Source: Carya illinoinensis (taxonomy: Eukaryota > Streptophyta > Magnoliopsida > Fagales > Juglandaceae). From it: 64,000 nucleotides of DNA. The DNA lies in assembly GCF_018687715.1 (NCBI RefSeq), contig NC_056766.1:18831001-18895000 (forward strand), written 5' to 3'. A program made the position numbers and the translations under genes. How positions within the stretch are numbered: position 1 is the first letter of the stretch; each line of letters starts with the position of its first letter. This document shows, piece by piece, positions 34,885 through 47,389 of this stretch. The notes beneath the pieces were generated by a model, which saw only the letters and a program-made list of their open reading frames with translations, was not told where the DNA came from and ran no database searches.

Positions 34885-36286
34885 AGTATGAGCTTTGCTA
34901 TTCAGTTGTCTCTCCACACGTACATCACATCTATTTTATTTTTTTAATTTTTATATTTCTGTTTAGAAAAAAAAAAAATAATAGTAAGTATACGGTATCA
35001 TTATTAAGTATAATTTTTCATTCTAATATTTTAAATTTCTAATTCCAAATGCTAGAAGAATAAAGTTGGAAATGCTGCTGAAACTTCCGCTTTCAGTTTT
35101 TTTAATTTTGTCTTTCTGAGTAAGAAAATATCATACATTTTTTATATTTTTAAAATATTTAAAAATATTAAAAAATGATATATATTTTTTTAAATAGTGA
35201 TAGACTTATTACTCTGTTATTACTCATCTACTATTCATGTGTATATTAAATTTTTTTATTTTTTTAATTTTCTTTTAAGTATTTTTTTAATACCCTTAAT
35301 TATTAAGAAAAAATTTAAAAAATATATAATTTTATTAATATCTATTTTTTTAATCATTAAATAAAATAAAAATTTATAAAAAAAATCAAATAAAAAAGAG
35401 TAACATATAAATACTACTTTAATAGTAATATTATCATTTTCCTATTTTATTTCCCACCTAATGGAAGCTCGGGAGTCGGCTGTAGACCCACTCAATACCA
35501 GAAACAGTATCATTGTACCGTACTCTGTCGTCCTTGTACTTCTTTAGACGTCATTGCTTCGTAATAAAACATGGGGTAAGGAATATCTGGGATCGATAGA
35601 ATCATGAAAATTTACGTGTCTTATCTTTTCCTCCTATGATTCATTATTGGTTTTGCTACACAACCTCCCAACACTCCAACATTCTACTTTTTTTCAATTT
35701 TTTAATTATTTTTAATATTTTTTTTGAATTTATTTTTTTAAATTAATTTAATTATTTTATTCATTATTTATATATTAAATATTTGATAAAAGATAAAATA
35801 ATAAAAATTAAAAAAATGTAAGACGTTGAGGTATTGAAAGGTTGTAAAGATTTTTTCTTCATTATATAACAGATAAGACTCGTAGGCTTCTTTCCAACAC
35901 AATCTCATTTTTAAATTTAATTTGAATATAAATATTTTTTAACTAACCATTATAAAATTTTTAAATTAATCATTATAATTTTTTAAAATTTTATATAAAA
36001 AATTAAAAATAAAAAAATTTAAATTTTTCAAATTTTAAAACAAAAATAATATTATAAAATTATATTGTAACAATATTTTAACGTTATAATATTTTTTATT
36101 TAATTGTTTTTCTCATTTCTCAAAATTAAAAACATATTCAATTTAAATCATCTTACTATTATGCATAAACTATCTTACTACTATTTAAAAGTTTTCATAT
36201 TATTTCACTCTCCAAGTATACCCATTGACCATTTTTATAAGATGTGACGTTACAAAGACTAATGGATGACAATTTTTGTTAAGTAA
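34885..36286. other. AT-rich intergenic DNA
   Basis: No gene. The stretch 35890-36240 resembles AT-rich MITE cores seen elsewhere; no paired ends were resolved. A less AT-rich island lies at 35455-35600. Confidence 0.4.
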
Positions 36287-36476
36287 AGCCTCGTTTGGAA
36301 CTTTGACTAAAGTCTAATTTTAAGCTGACTCTAACATTCAAATATCTAGTTTTCAAATTTTATCTCAACTCAAAACTTCTTTACACGTAAGAGTTACAAT
36401 ATTTTTTAACTCAACATCTCTTTATTTGATGGACCTACAACTTTTTTCAATTTTTCATAAATACATTTAAACTCAT

Positions 36477-37057
36477 TGTTGATGTCGTGTTTCGTATGCT
36501 ATTGGGTCGAACTCTCGGCAACTTGGGTCTTTGATTTAGGGCCTACAAACACAAAGAAAACTCTGGAGTCCGATGACCAGGGTGGGAGTCGATGGGAGCC
36601 TCTGATGCCGAAATTAGTACAGCATCAGGTAAAGGATCAAGGGTAGTTGTAGTAAGCAAAGTTTAGAAAGTCTAACCCTCATTTTGGTATCCGGGGGTTG
36701 CTTTTATACATGTGTTCGTGGTCAAAGGCCCATGCCCTGTTGTTGGGATGACGTGATCCCCCTTGGTTCCTCTAGCCACGTTCATTTAATGCGATGTGGC
36801 TCCCTGGAGAAGCATTTTATGTGACGTGGCATCTATGCCGTCCAAGGGCTGTGAGTGTGATGCATCAGGTTACCCCTTCCCTTTTAGCTCGTTATCAAAG
36901 GATCATGGTCCTTCGTCTCCATACAGGCTACTTGCCAAACTTCCTCCTTTCGGGGTCTGAAGGTCCTTCCTGTGTCGGGGCCCCATTGGGTTGCCTGGGC
37001 ATCTCAGGTTCAGACTTGCTTTTAGGCCTTAAGCTCCCAGGAAAAATCCCTTTAACA
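36477..37057 (-). repeat. 3' LTR of the Tat gypsy element
   Basis: 581 bp, plus-strand ends TGTTGATGTC and TTTAACA. Same length as the partner at 62380-62960. Confidence 0.88.
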
Positions 37058-38093
37058 GTTACCTGCTAATTCCCATCAGACCAATTCGGTGGGAATTTCT
37101 TTAGACTTTCATTTCTTCGTTCTTCCACTTGGTAGACCATTGTCACCCTTTCTCTTTAGAATTGCTAGTATGCTTGTTTGTTAGTTTCTTTGCCTGTTTT
37201 GTTGCAATTAGGTTTCATCCATTGTTGATGTGGCACAAAGGTTCCCGCTCCTACTTTAATGGCACGTTTCGACGGTTATCATCAGGTACTTGATGGCGCA
37301 CGTTCTGTCCTATTTGCATTGATGGTTTCAGGCAGCCCTTGTCATGTTCTCTCTTTATGCATCGTATTTGTCATTTTAGTGCGGCGTGAGGGCTCTCTCG
37401 AACCTACAATTTGAACCGTCCCTCCTAGTGTGTATATAATTCCTTGGGGAGGGGGGTAGACTGTCAAGCACTACTTTCCCACATTCTATTGTGTGTTGTC
37501 GAAGCCTTTTCTTCTTGATGTTCCCTGCATCCATTTCCTCCCTTCTTTTCCTTCAATAGCCTCTAAGAATCCCTCTCACACGGCTCCAAAAGATTCTAAA
37601 GGCTCCAAGCCTGTTAGGCCCCCAAGTCCTCCCGTCCTCGAGGACACAGGGATGCACATGGAGGCTTAGAGGTAAGTGTGTTTTTTGTGGCGATCGACAA
37701 TGACTCCCTTTGAGTTGAACGTGCCAAAGGTTGCAGTTCTTGAGGTACTGCAATCGGACGAGGGGGCCATAGATCCTGAGGGGTATGCTTATAAAGTTGC
37801 ATTATACCCTGCCATGTTTTCAGCTGGCTTGTAGCTGCCGTTCTGCTACCAAGTTTGCAACGTGTTGGATATGGCAGGCGTGGCTTTGACTTAGCTCCAT
37901 CCCAATTCATGGAGGATACTCGTTGGTTGGTTATTTGGCGGCTCGCCTTGGAAGAGGTGTGGGACGCCTAGCTGAACCTTATTGGTCGAGAGTTCTTTAC
38001 TACGCACCATGTCTTGAAGAGGAGCGGAAACACTTGTAGTTTTTGATCTGTTCAGGCTTTCGCTAACTTGGAATAGAAGTATGACAAGCGGTC

Positions 38094-41000
38094 CTTATTG
38101 TAACAGCCCGCTAGAAATTCAATTCTGAAATTTCTATTAACTTAGGAATCTCGTGAAAACCCCGTAAGTTTTCACGAATCCATTAATCGTATAGGTTTTT
38201 GTCTAACTACATAGTTAGTGTTATTATTTACTATGGTATCAGAAGTGTGTTTTTGAATTATTGGAGATAGTTAGAAGTGTCAAAATGTATTATGGTTTGT
38301 GTCATTAGACTCGGTGGGTTATTTAAAGTCTTATGGCGCAATAACATTTTTTCATATTTTCGGACAAAACGTCTGTTCAAAACTGTAGATATTATTGGAT
38401 AAAAAGAAATATTATTGGGTAAAAATATTTTGAGTTGATTTTATAGATATTATTAGATAAAAATATCTTAAGTTGATTTTTTGTAGATACTATTGCATAG
38501 AATATTATGAGATAATCTTTTATAGATATTTTGGGTAGGAGAAAACTACACTCAACTCTCAACTCCAGCCACATCTCTTCCATATCTCATCCATAAGTAT
38601 CTCCAGCCACCTCTCCCCATGAAATTATCTTTATTTACACTTTCCATTGAAAGAATATCAAACACTCTCTCTCGGACAGCTTTTAGGAGGTCTTTTGCAC
38701 ACCCATTTCGAAGCTTTTGTAAGTATTTTATCATAAAGTCGCATTCATATAAGTTATTCCTTTTTGAGTCTAGTTTACATGGATATCTTATTTGCCCTAT
38801 TTGAAGATCATTTGGTCAGTTAAATATTGTGTAAACTATAGAAAGGTCATTCTGGGAGATAAACTGGAGAATATGTTATAGTTTGGAGTTTTTGACCAAG
38901 CTAATGGATAGATATTGGTCCGAAATTTTTATGGAGTATTGTTAACATATATATGTGACTATTGGTTGAGGATTTTTGCATGATTAAAGGTTTTGATGAA
39001 ATATTTTCTTAGATTTAGAAACTTAGAAACTGGAAGAAGAAAAACAGTTTCTGTTTTGAGAAAGTTTAACTCTTTGGCGGTCTAAACCTATTCTAATGAC
39101 TTTAATAATTTTATTGGAGGATCCTAAGTATCTTATATACATGTTATATTATTATTTTAAAGATATTTGATGTTATTTTCAAAGATATGAAATTTTATGC
39201 AAAGAGATATTCAAATAAGCCAAAGTGTGGATATTCTTGGCTAAATTTATGTTTTGGTTAATTTCTAACCATGTGATCTTGAATTAGAAGTTTATATATG
39301 TTTTAGGACATATTTTTAAACCATGTGATGGTTTGGCTTGAAGATCATATATTTATAAGTCATAGATCAAGAGATTTATCAAAACTAGTTGAGGAAAAAG
39401 TTTCTGTTTTTGGACTAAGTGTAAAACCAAAAACTCCAAATGTTATTTTGTGATTTTGGTGACTTTGGTTTGATGATTTAAAGCATGGTTGATGTTAGGA
39501 TGATATTATGAATATGTTAGAAGTAAGATTTGATTTTTGAAACTCTTGGAGATGTTTTGATTTAAGGTCAAAACTTGTGATTCAAGTGCTTGGATCTTTT
39601 TACAAAAAAGTTTAGTGTTGATTATTAGATTTTTCTAAATGGATGTTTTAAGTATGGTTTTGAACTTAGGATTGGAAGATGTTTGTTGTAAAATTTTGGT
39701 TTAAGCATGAGTTTTGAAGTTGAAAAGAATTGCAACAAAAAAATCAAGGGAAATGGCCTATGGATGTTTCGGCCATAGTGTGTTTTCCATAGTTGTGTTT
39801 TGTTTTAAATTTTTCTGAGTTGATATTTAAGTTTAGAAAAAAATTTACATGAGGAATGTAAATTTTGGAAACTTTTGGAGTTAGTATGCAAAATCCTTAA
39901 GTTATGGGTAAAACGGTCATTTTCCCACATGTAGAGAGTAAAATGAAAATTTTACTCTTTAAGTTAGTATTTTCCATATTTCAAATTATTAGTGATTTAG
40001 TTCTAACTTTTAGAATCACTAATTACAGTTCCTCGTGATCGCACTTGAAGTTTTATAAGAAACGCGGAGATCGAGGTAAGTTAGCTTTTAACTTACTAGC
40101 AGTCTACTGTGTATGTGTGCTAAGTAAAGGAACTACAGTGTATGTATGTGTGTTATCATATATATCATGCCATGCCAAGTTATCACGTAATTGTCTATTA
40201 TACAGAATTTATTCTGTCATCAATTTTTATCTGTTACATAATATATTTTGTCATGTATTACTGTACCTTACAAGTACGTCATGCTAAGTATGCCATCTAT
40301 TACATGTATGTCAAGTCGTGTAATATTCACTGTTGCAAGTATGTTATGTTAAATATGTTGTCTATTATATGTTATGCCATGTTACGAAATGTTTCTATCT
40401 CAAGTTGGTCATGTATTTCAAGTTATGTTCAAATCACGTTATATTACGTCAGGGCTTCAGTCATTTCGTATTCACGTTTCATCTTGATTACTTATGTATG
40501 TGGTCACAACAATTGTGGCGCATACACTACGTGAGACACAGCAATTGTGACACGTAGAATACATGGGGCCACAACAACTGTGGAGTATGTATTTAAGCAG
40601 TTAAAGAATAAGTTTCCGTAGAATACATGGGGCCACAACAATTGTGGAGTATGTATTTACACGTAGAATACATGGGGCCACAATAACTGTGGAGTATGTA
40701 TTTTTCATGTTAAGTCAAGTTTGTGTAGAATATATGGGGCCACAACAACTGTGGAGTATGTATTTACACGTAAAATACATGGGGCCACACCAACTGTGGA
40801 GTATGTATTTTTCATGTTAATTCAAGTTTCAAAGCAAGTTCATGCTAAGTCAAGTTTCAGATCAAGTTCATGTCAAGTCAAGTTCAGTTCATGTTTCAAT
40901 TTAAGTTATGTCAATTATGTTATGTTGTACTCCAAGTTATGTTTTAATTACTTATGAATTTGATTATGCATTTATGCTTTTACTGTCATCCATGCATCAT

Positions 41001-41507
41001 TAGTTTGTGTGGAAGTTTTTTGTTAACTTACTGAGATTTGTAATCAAATCTCACTTTGGTAGTCCCAACTACCATTCCCCCCGAATGGTAGATCTTGTTA
41101 CAGGACCTGAAGGAGAATCAGGAGCTGATCAACTAGACACAGTTGACTAAGTGACGGTGCGACATAAATGTTGATATAGTAATTAACGTAAATTACTACT
41201 TGTACGATTGAGTTGCATCTCTACTACTTTTTGGATCATAACCATTTTGGACTAGTGTTGTGATCTTAGTTGTTCAATGGATTTTTATGTATGAAATATG
41301 TTTTAAGCATTTGGGATATTTTCAATTTGGTGCATAGTATTGCTAAAGAAAAAATTTATCCGCTGCGAATATTGCATATTGTTAGATGCATGTTAGGAAT
41401 ATTGCATCTTATATGTCATGAACGGGAGCAGGTAACCTTGTGTTGCATGTCTCGACGCTTCAAATGTCCGTCCGATCCCAAACAGAATTTGGGGGCGTCA
41501 CACTTAT
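38094..41507 (+). mobile_element. Solo LTR, chromovirus-type gypsy (TSD CTTAT)
   Basis: The LTR (38099-41502, 3404 bp) begins TGTAACAGCCCGC and ends GGGGGCGTCACA, with a perfect TSD CTTAT at 38094-38098 and 41503-41507. Removing it rejoins the surrounding antisense ORF. No gag or pol domain is found inside, so it is a solo LTR; the length and ends fit Tekay/Del chromoviruses. It carries a palindromic tandem repeat (about 40500-40810). A splice-acceptor-like cag at 41101-41103 precedes a short acidic frame ending TAA at 41148-41150. Confidence 0.88.
40500..40815. repeat. Tandem repeats each holding a CCACAACAATTGTGG-type palindrome
   Basis: At least five complete copies of a roughly 44-bp core run from about 40554. 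Each reads tagaatacatggggccac, then a short spacer, then tgtggagtatgtattt, so the ccacaacaactgtgg centre can fold back. Two more diverged copies precede them (40500-40550). Spacers between cores alternate between short (cacg) and long (catgttaagtcaagttt), giving a higher-order pattern. Confidence 0.85.
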
Positions 41508-43518
41508 GGTCCAAGGGCTTCTTCTTCGTATCGAGTGACAGGTTGGAGTATCCACCTAGACAGGTTGCTCGACAAGATTTCCTCGTGCGTGCAAACTGGG
41601 GGGTTGTGCAGGAAGAGGCACTCGTGAAGTCACCAATGACCTAGGAGGAGCTCCATTGGATCGTGGTCATGCGGGACTGGTTTTCCATTCATCGAGCATA
41701 ATCTCTTATGGATGCTTTGCTAAGTTTTGACAGCTTGCTGCAGTATTTGCCCCCTTACACCACGCTACGCCTCCTAGGAACTTCCACCCCATTGGAGGTG
41801 ACTGGTTGTCTGGGGCGCAAGCGTTCTACTAGCCCACTGGTGGAAGGAAAGAGGAAGAAATCCAGGGGGAATTCGCTGGCCGAGTTGGATTCCGATGACT
41901 ACATAGTTCACTATCCTCGGCAAGCCTCAACAGGAGTGTTCATCCGACAAACCGCGTCACTTTCATCAGGGAGGGGGGTGGTTTTGGCATCATCGAGTCA
42001 AGCTGCACCGAAGCTTCCCCGTGAGGCTAGGGGGGTTGGTCCTCCCCCCACGAATCCATAATGCTTTTCCTTAGTTGACCCGGGCCCTTCAATAGCAGTG
42101 TTGGGTGTTCCTCCTACCCTTCATGGCTTTTAAAGTTCTCCTGCGCTCTTGCCCGGTGAGCAGCACCTTGCAACTTTATTCTTCGGCGCCTCTTGGGGCC
42201 ATTCTTCTAAGGGATCATAGGGTGCTTCTTCTATTGTGCTTGAGGTTAGCATTCCCGCTGTCCACTTCTCGGGTCCTACCTTGAGGGACTATGCCGAAGG
42301 GTAGGAAGGGGCAGCACAAGCATGTCGTGGGCCAGATGTGGTAGCCGAAGCAATGGGCCCAGGGTGCCAGGTGGTGAGGGCCCATGCAGGTAATGGCACA
42401 ACTCAGGAAACCTCGACGTCTGGGGAATTTGTTGACGCCCTTGAAGCGTTTCCTACTACCGTTACTGCTATCACTGTGGCAACGGACATTGGGGCTGAGG
42501 TAGCTTTTGCTAGGTTTGGAGCCAGTGTGGGGGCAACCCTAGGCGGAGGAGCCAAAGTTGGGGACCCTCCTACAGTGGAGGCCACACCTTGGTTGGGGGA
42601 TAGAGGAGACTGCATAGGTAGGGTCCAAGTAGTGGTCCAATACTTGAGGGAATTCTTCATGCAGGTTTGTCCTCAAGGCCCGTGCCCTTTTTCTTTTTGT
42701 CACCCTGACATTTCTTGCAAGGTTTTGACGAAGGTTTTCCTGGTAGGGTGTAGCGGTTGGCGGCATTCATCGTGGAAGGCCAAGAAGAGTTGGAGACTTG
42801 GAACTAAGAGTTCCGCTCTCTGGTTCACATGGCCATGGGTAATGTGAAGGCTGAGAGGGAGCTCAGGGAGGAGTTGGAGGGTTCCCTCGCTAACTTGCAC
42901 CACCACCTATACTATATGGAGTCAAATTTGCAAAAGGCACAAGAAGAGGCTGCTTGCGCCTCCATGACCTCGGATGTGAGTCAGATGCAAGAGATAGCAT
43001 CTAGGGGATGTTCGATTACCAGTTGAAGGAACTTGAAAGGCTCAAAGCCACTCAAAGCTGAGCAAGAAGTGCGACTCGACCGACACATCCCGTAGGTGGA
43101 CTGAGAAGAAGTTCCTAGATATTTCAAAATCCCTTGCGACAAGGAGGAAGTCTTTTAAAGTTGTTAAGGAGGAGAGAGGGGTGTTGAAGTCTGCAAAATC
43201 CAAGGTAAAAGCTTCTTTTCACTTGTTGTGACAGGAGTTGTCGCGCATCTAGCAGGTTCTCAATGAAGCGTGGTACAATGGCTTCTTTGCGGGTTGGGAG
43301 GGGTTGGAGGACTACTTGTTGTCAAACCTCGGGAGCAATTTAGAACTGCTGTATCTTGGGTTTGTCACATCGGGTTTGGCGGTGTTGGAGGTGGGAGCTT
43401 GCATAGGGGAAGATTTGATCCTAAGTGCCTTTTTGAGTGACCTTGGCGTGCCCGTAGTGAATTTGAGCACCTAGAGAAGGGTCTTGCCGAGTCCAAGAAG
43501 GACTCCGAGACTCCTTAG

Positions 43519-44803
43519 ACTTGACCCTACATTTTCTTTTTCTTCTTAACTTTGCTTCAATGTTCCTTCTTCACACCCCCTAATTGTATGGACCCATTAT
43601 TAATGACATTATTCACTTCGGTATGTCGCTATATTGTTTTGTGACTCATTTTGTGCGTTTCTCACCCTTTATGTTTCTTTTGCTGGCAAACTCTTCGTTG
43701 ATTGGCCTATAGGGACCTTATCGTTTGTCGAGTTCGTGTGTCATCCGATGTGTCGTTTTTAGATTCTCGTACGCTTCTGATGGTGAGACATCAATGCCTG
43801 TTTGTTACACTTCCCTCGCATTAACTGCACCTTATGGCATTAATAGTGCTATGGGATTTGTGTAACACCCCTTGCATGATTCTTGCCGGACTTGATGGGA
43901 TTGCAGGATATGCATGTTCCCCAGATATTGGGGAACTCAACGTCATGAGTAGCCTATATAAAGCACCCATTGGTAGCTCATATTCTTCACTTCTCCCTCT
44001 TTATCTTCCAAGCATTTAGGATTTCTCCTCCTTACCTCGAGTGAACTCGATTCTTGCAAAACCTCAATCCTAGCGAGCCTTTCAACCTTGTGTTGGGTCC
44101 TCTGGGTGAGGACTCGTCAGGGGTCCATGTCAGAGCACACGTTGGGTGGCTTCTCATGGCACCTGATTGGGGCATTGGATAGGCTCTTTCTTGGAGGGTT
44201 ACCGAGAGTCAATTTCAAGTTTTTAGACATTGCTGATTTAACCCAGTTTTCTCAAGCAAAGTGGTCTGCAGGCCTCGGGGGAGGCTCGCTGGAGTTCATG
44301 TTATCCCTTATTACTTGGAGATGCGTTGCAGAGATGATGTGGTCTAGGTTTTATGATTGCGACATTCGATAGTCTTTCCTATCTTACAACCCACTGTGTA
44401 GCCCATGTTGCCTCCCGAAGACCCTATCAAGTCTAATTCAATTGACGAATTATTTTCTTCGCTGAATACATATCCGTTTCTCTCTTCTTGTATGGTCCCT
44501 TGCGAACATGCTTTAATCTTCCTCTTTGTATAGATTTTGATAGTTGATGAATAAAATATATTTCGCTTATGTTTTTACATTATGCCGCCTTATATTATTT
44601 CATCGTCTAATCTTGTTTCACACTAGTCCCCAAGGGATAACCAAATGTTGATCACTCGATGACATTGTTGATGTCATGGGTTTGGCTCTCTTTCTTCCTG
44701 ATGGGTGGACGATTTCTCATGCCGTAAGGGCAGGCATGTTTGTTTCATGACACCCCGCTGAGCCGAGTAGCTTGTGACACCGGAACCACCATTAAACTTT
44801 TGT
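43519..44803. other. Internal region of the Tat element, non-coding
   Basis: No recognisable protein. The first part has the look of a 3' UTR for the antisense ORF (CT-rich, then gtatggacccattat). A tgtaacacccc at 43861 resembles an LTR start but has no partner end. Confidence 0.4.
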
Positions 44804-45480
44804 GAGGTTCAAGCAGCACTTAGGGTAAACTCACCTCGTTGACCCTTTGGCGAGAGGGGTCGAGTGGCACGTGAAGTCAGGCTAGCCCTTAGGCCAAACT
44901 CACCTTGTTGACCCTCGTGCATTGGTGAGTGGGGTCGAATGGCATGTGAAGTCAGGCTCACCAAGAAATCCTTGTGAAGGTTGAGCAGCATTTAGGCTGA
45001 ACTCGCCTCCTTAACCCTTGTAGTTGGCGAGAGGGGCTGAGCGGCATGTGAAGCCTAGCTTGCCCATATATCCATGCGGAGTTTGAGCAACACTTAGGTT
45101 GAACTCACCTCGTTCATCTTCATACATTGGCTAGAGGGGTCAAGTGGTGAATGAAGCCTAGCTTGCTTAGAAGTCCATGCAGAGGTTGAGTATTGCTTAG
45201 GCTAAACTTGCCTCATTGACCCTTGTAGTTGGCGAGAGGGGCTGAGTGGTGTGTGAAGCCAGGCTCACCCAGAAGTCTGTGCAGAGGTCGAGTAGTGCTT
45301 AGGTTGAATTCACCTCGTTGACCCTTGCACTTGGTGCAAGGGACTGAGCAACGTGTGAAGCTGGGATTGCCCAGAAGTCTGTGTGGAGGTCAAAGTAGTG
45401 CTTAGGCTAAACTCACCTTGTTGACCCTTGCACTTGACGAGAGGGGCCGATCACCCTCATACGCTGCAGAGGTCAAACCA
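44804..45480. repeat. Tandem array of about seven ~102-bp units in the Tat element
   Basis: Units begin aggttgagcagc or a variant and contain ttaggctgaactcgcctc, ttgacccttg, ggcgagaggggctgag and gtgtgaagcc blocks. Period is about 85-103 bp with substantial divergence between units. It lies between the antisense ORF and integrase, where Tat/Ogre elements often carry satellite-like arrays. Confidence 0.75.
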
Positions 45481-45659
45481 TGATATAGACAATTGCTGTC
45501 GTTTACTAACCTAAGCTATCTGGCCAATGTGTGGGGAAGCTCTAACTCGTTATCCGTTAGAGGTGGCAGTCTCTTTGAAGTTGTGTCGGGTAGTAATGAG
45601 ACTATCCCACACTCCACTGAGGGAGGCGTAGAGGTGCCTCAAACCACGTTCTCTCCATT

Positions 45660-46280
45660 ATTTCCCCTGGGGGAGGTAATTAGTTAATGGCCTTTTAGCT
45701 GGATTACTCTTCGTTGTGGTAGGACAGGGTAATCTATTCGGACAGCCTCAGGACTAGACCCGCTTTTATCTATTGATATCACAGGGAAGGTAGGTGAGAG
45801 CTGGGCCGACGCCGTGCCCACTCTTCATCGTGCCGGGATGGGGTAATGTTTTGGGCGGTCTCAGGGCCTGACCCACTCTCCTCTAGGAGGGTTGAGATGG
45901 CCTCTGGCTCATCTCGCCCTTTGGCACCCTATGAGGAGGTAGTCTGTTCGGGCAATTGTGGACTAGACCCGCTTCCATCAATCGACGCCCACGAGGAAGG
46001 TAAGTTATCTGGCTATTAAGGTCAGGTCTGCACTCCGCCATGGAAGAGATCAAGCAACGATAGACATTACACCTATCTCTTTGGTACCCTGAAAGCCAAA
46101 GGGTCATCCACTCTTCACTGTGACAGGGGTGGGGTAATGTTCAGGCACCCTTGGGGCTGAACCCACTCTCCTCCATGGGGGAGGTCGGGCTTGCCCAAGG
46201 CTAGTCCCGCCTGTTGACCAGGTAATCTATTTGGATAATTTGTGATCGTACTTGCACCCTCCCATTGATGTCACTGGGAA
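45660..46280. repeat. Second, looser repeat array in the Tat element
   Basis: Recurring blocks of the type ggtaatct-ttcgga, gacccgctt, cattgatgtcac-gggaaggta and ctcctc-a-gggggaggt appear at irregular spacing of about 100-150 bp. It is more diverged than the array at 44804-45480. Confidence 0.55.
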
Positions 46281-46291
46281 GGTAATCTGTC

Positions 46292-46676
46292 ATTGTAGAT
46301 AGGGGTGTACAAGAACCGATGAAACCAACTGTCACTAATGAGAACTGACTGGAACCAGTGGAGAATCGGTCTGCATGTGGTAGAAAATGTAAGAAACTGA
46401 CATTCAGTGGTTCGGTCTTGGTTTGAAGTTGGACTGGACCTCTGAACTAGCCGATGATATAATTTTTTATTTTTTTTAAATATACCTTCCCAAAATGACT
46501 CCGTTCCACTTAAGTTGAAGTGAAATGGCACAAAACTTAAACAACGCCGTTTCATGCGAAATGTATGATATAAAATTTGTGTGAAACGACGCTGTTTGAT
46601 TTTAAACCAAATGGCGTCGTCTCGAGATGGGTCATCTCCTACCCCTAACTTGTTTGTTCTTCCCCGCATCAGTCTC

Positions 46677-46733
<57 letters not shown>

Positions 46734-46920
46734 TAACACTTTCTCTCTCTACTCTCTTAGGCTAAGCTCACCACTAGGGGAATCGAAAACCGTCCAAGAA
46801 CCAATAAAGAACTGCTAGAGTTGATATGGCAAGTTTTCCTCCTTCCAACCAAACGGTCAATGGCTCCTCCCTCTTAAACAAAGTCAGTCGAAGGCGTCGG
46901 TTTTTACCCCTAATTGTAGA
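46292..46920. mobile_element. Small hAT-type element (8-bp TSD ATTGTAGA)
   Basis: The element 46300-46912 (613 bp) starts TAGGGGTGTACAAGAACCG and ends CGGTTTTTACCCCTA. The ends are inverted repeats (TAGGGGT..), flanked by a perfect 8-bp duplication ATTGTAGA (46292-46299 and 46913-46920). That TSD length and the end motif are diagnostic of hAT. No transposase is encoded, so it is non-autonomous. It contains a (CT)n microsatellite. Confidence 0.88.
46672..46730. repeat. (CT)n microsatellite
   Basis: Roughly 28 CT units, nearly uninterrupted, inside the hAT element. Confidence 0.95.
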
Positions 46921-47059
46921 TTCCATCAATGTGGACAGGTCTTGATAAAGGTTCATGCCGAAGTGGGCTTCATACTGACGAAGACATCATTTCCACACAT
47001 TTAATTCCTGAAGTATTCACATTTCCTTATCAATAGAGCTTACACAATAGTCATTAAAG

Positions 47060-47389
47060 CAGATTATAAATTTACACATCACAAGGCCCTTATTGGTAGA
47101 ACATTCGCAAGTGCTCGGTATTCCATAGGTGTTGCAACTCGTTTCCCTGGGAGTCTCGAAGCCAATAAACCCCCAGGGTGGTTATTGGCAACAACCACAT
47201 AAAGGCCTTCCCATTGTGGTCCTAACTTGCCTTCATCTCTCGTGGTGGTCCTTGTTTGGTTCAGTACGAGATCCTTGACTTTGAATGATCTTTGGCATAC
47301 CCTCTGATTAAAGTGACACTACACCCTCAACTTGTATGCTACCATTGTCAATTATGCCTTTGATCAGATTTCTTCCACCAAGTCAAGCT
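47060..47389 (-). pseudogene. Integrase C-terminal part of the Tat element
   Basis: Minus-strand reading from the insertion junction gives LDLVEEI, MVAYKLRV, NQRVCQRSFKVKDLVL, GKLGPQWEGLYVVVANNHPG and VATPMEYRALANV, the usual end of gypsy integrases (GKLGPxWEGPY). It is separated from the rest of the integrase by the insertion at 47390-59175. The reading frame joins across it (QL | DLVEEI). Stops are present. Confidence 0.75.

Larger units (their letters stand above)
37431..43518 (+). pseudogene. Antisense ORF of the Tat element (Transposase_28-like), interrupted
   Basis: This runs opposite to gag-pol, between integrase and the 3' LTR. A TATA-like gtatataatt at 37432-37441 precedes a leader, and an apparent start codon decayed to ATA at about 37557 (reading ASKNPSHTAP). 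Recognisable blocks are EGYAYKVALYPAMFSAGL and LHPNSWRILVGW. A 3.4-kb solo LTR then interrupts it (38099-41502), and reading resumes with WSKGFFFVSSDRLEYPPRQ. The rest is low-complexity, then a coiled-coil-like part (ERELREELEGSLANLHHHL, about 42847-42910), ending AESKKDSETP plus stop at about 43518. Stops and frameshifts are frequent. The first part resembles the Pfam family for a putative plant gypsy-type transposon protein (Transposase_28), from memory. Function is unknown. A homologue lies at 12640-13435. Confidence 0.7.

Noticed and set aside
40500..40815. Regularly spaced palindromic repeats that superficially resemble a CRISPR array
   Set aside because: The genome is a plant nuclear one, spacers are themselves repeated rather than unique, and the array lies inside a solo LTR with a defined TSD.
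42338..42847. 169-codon plus-strand ORF treated as a separate gene
   Set aside because: It is a low-complexity middle section of the degenerate antisense ORF of the Tat element, not an independent gene.
43861..43960. tgtaacacccc start resembling another chromovirus LTR
   Set aside because: I could not find a matching end or a TSD, so it is probably a chance match within the Tat internal region.
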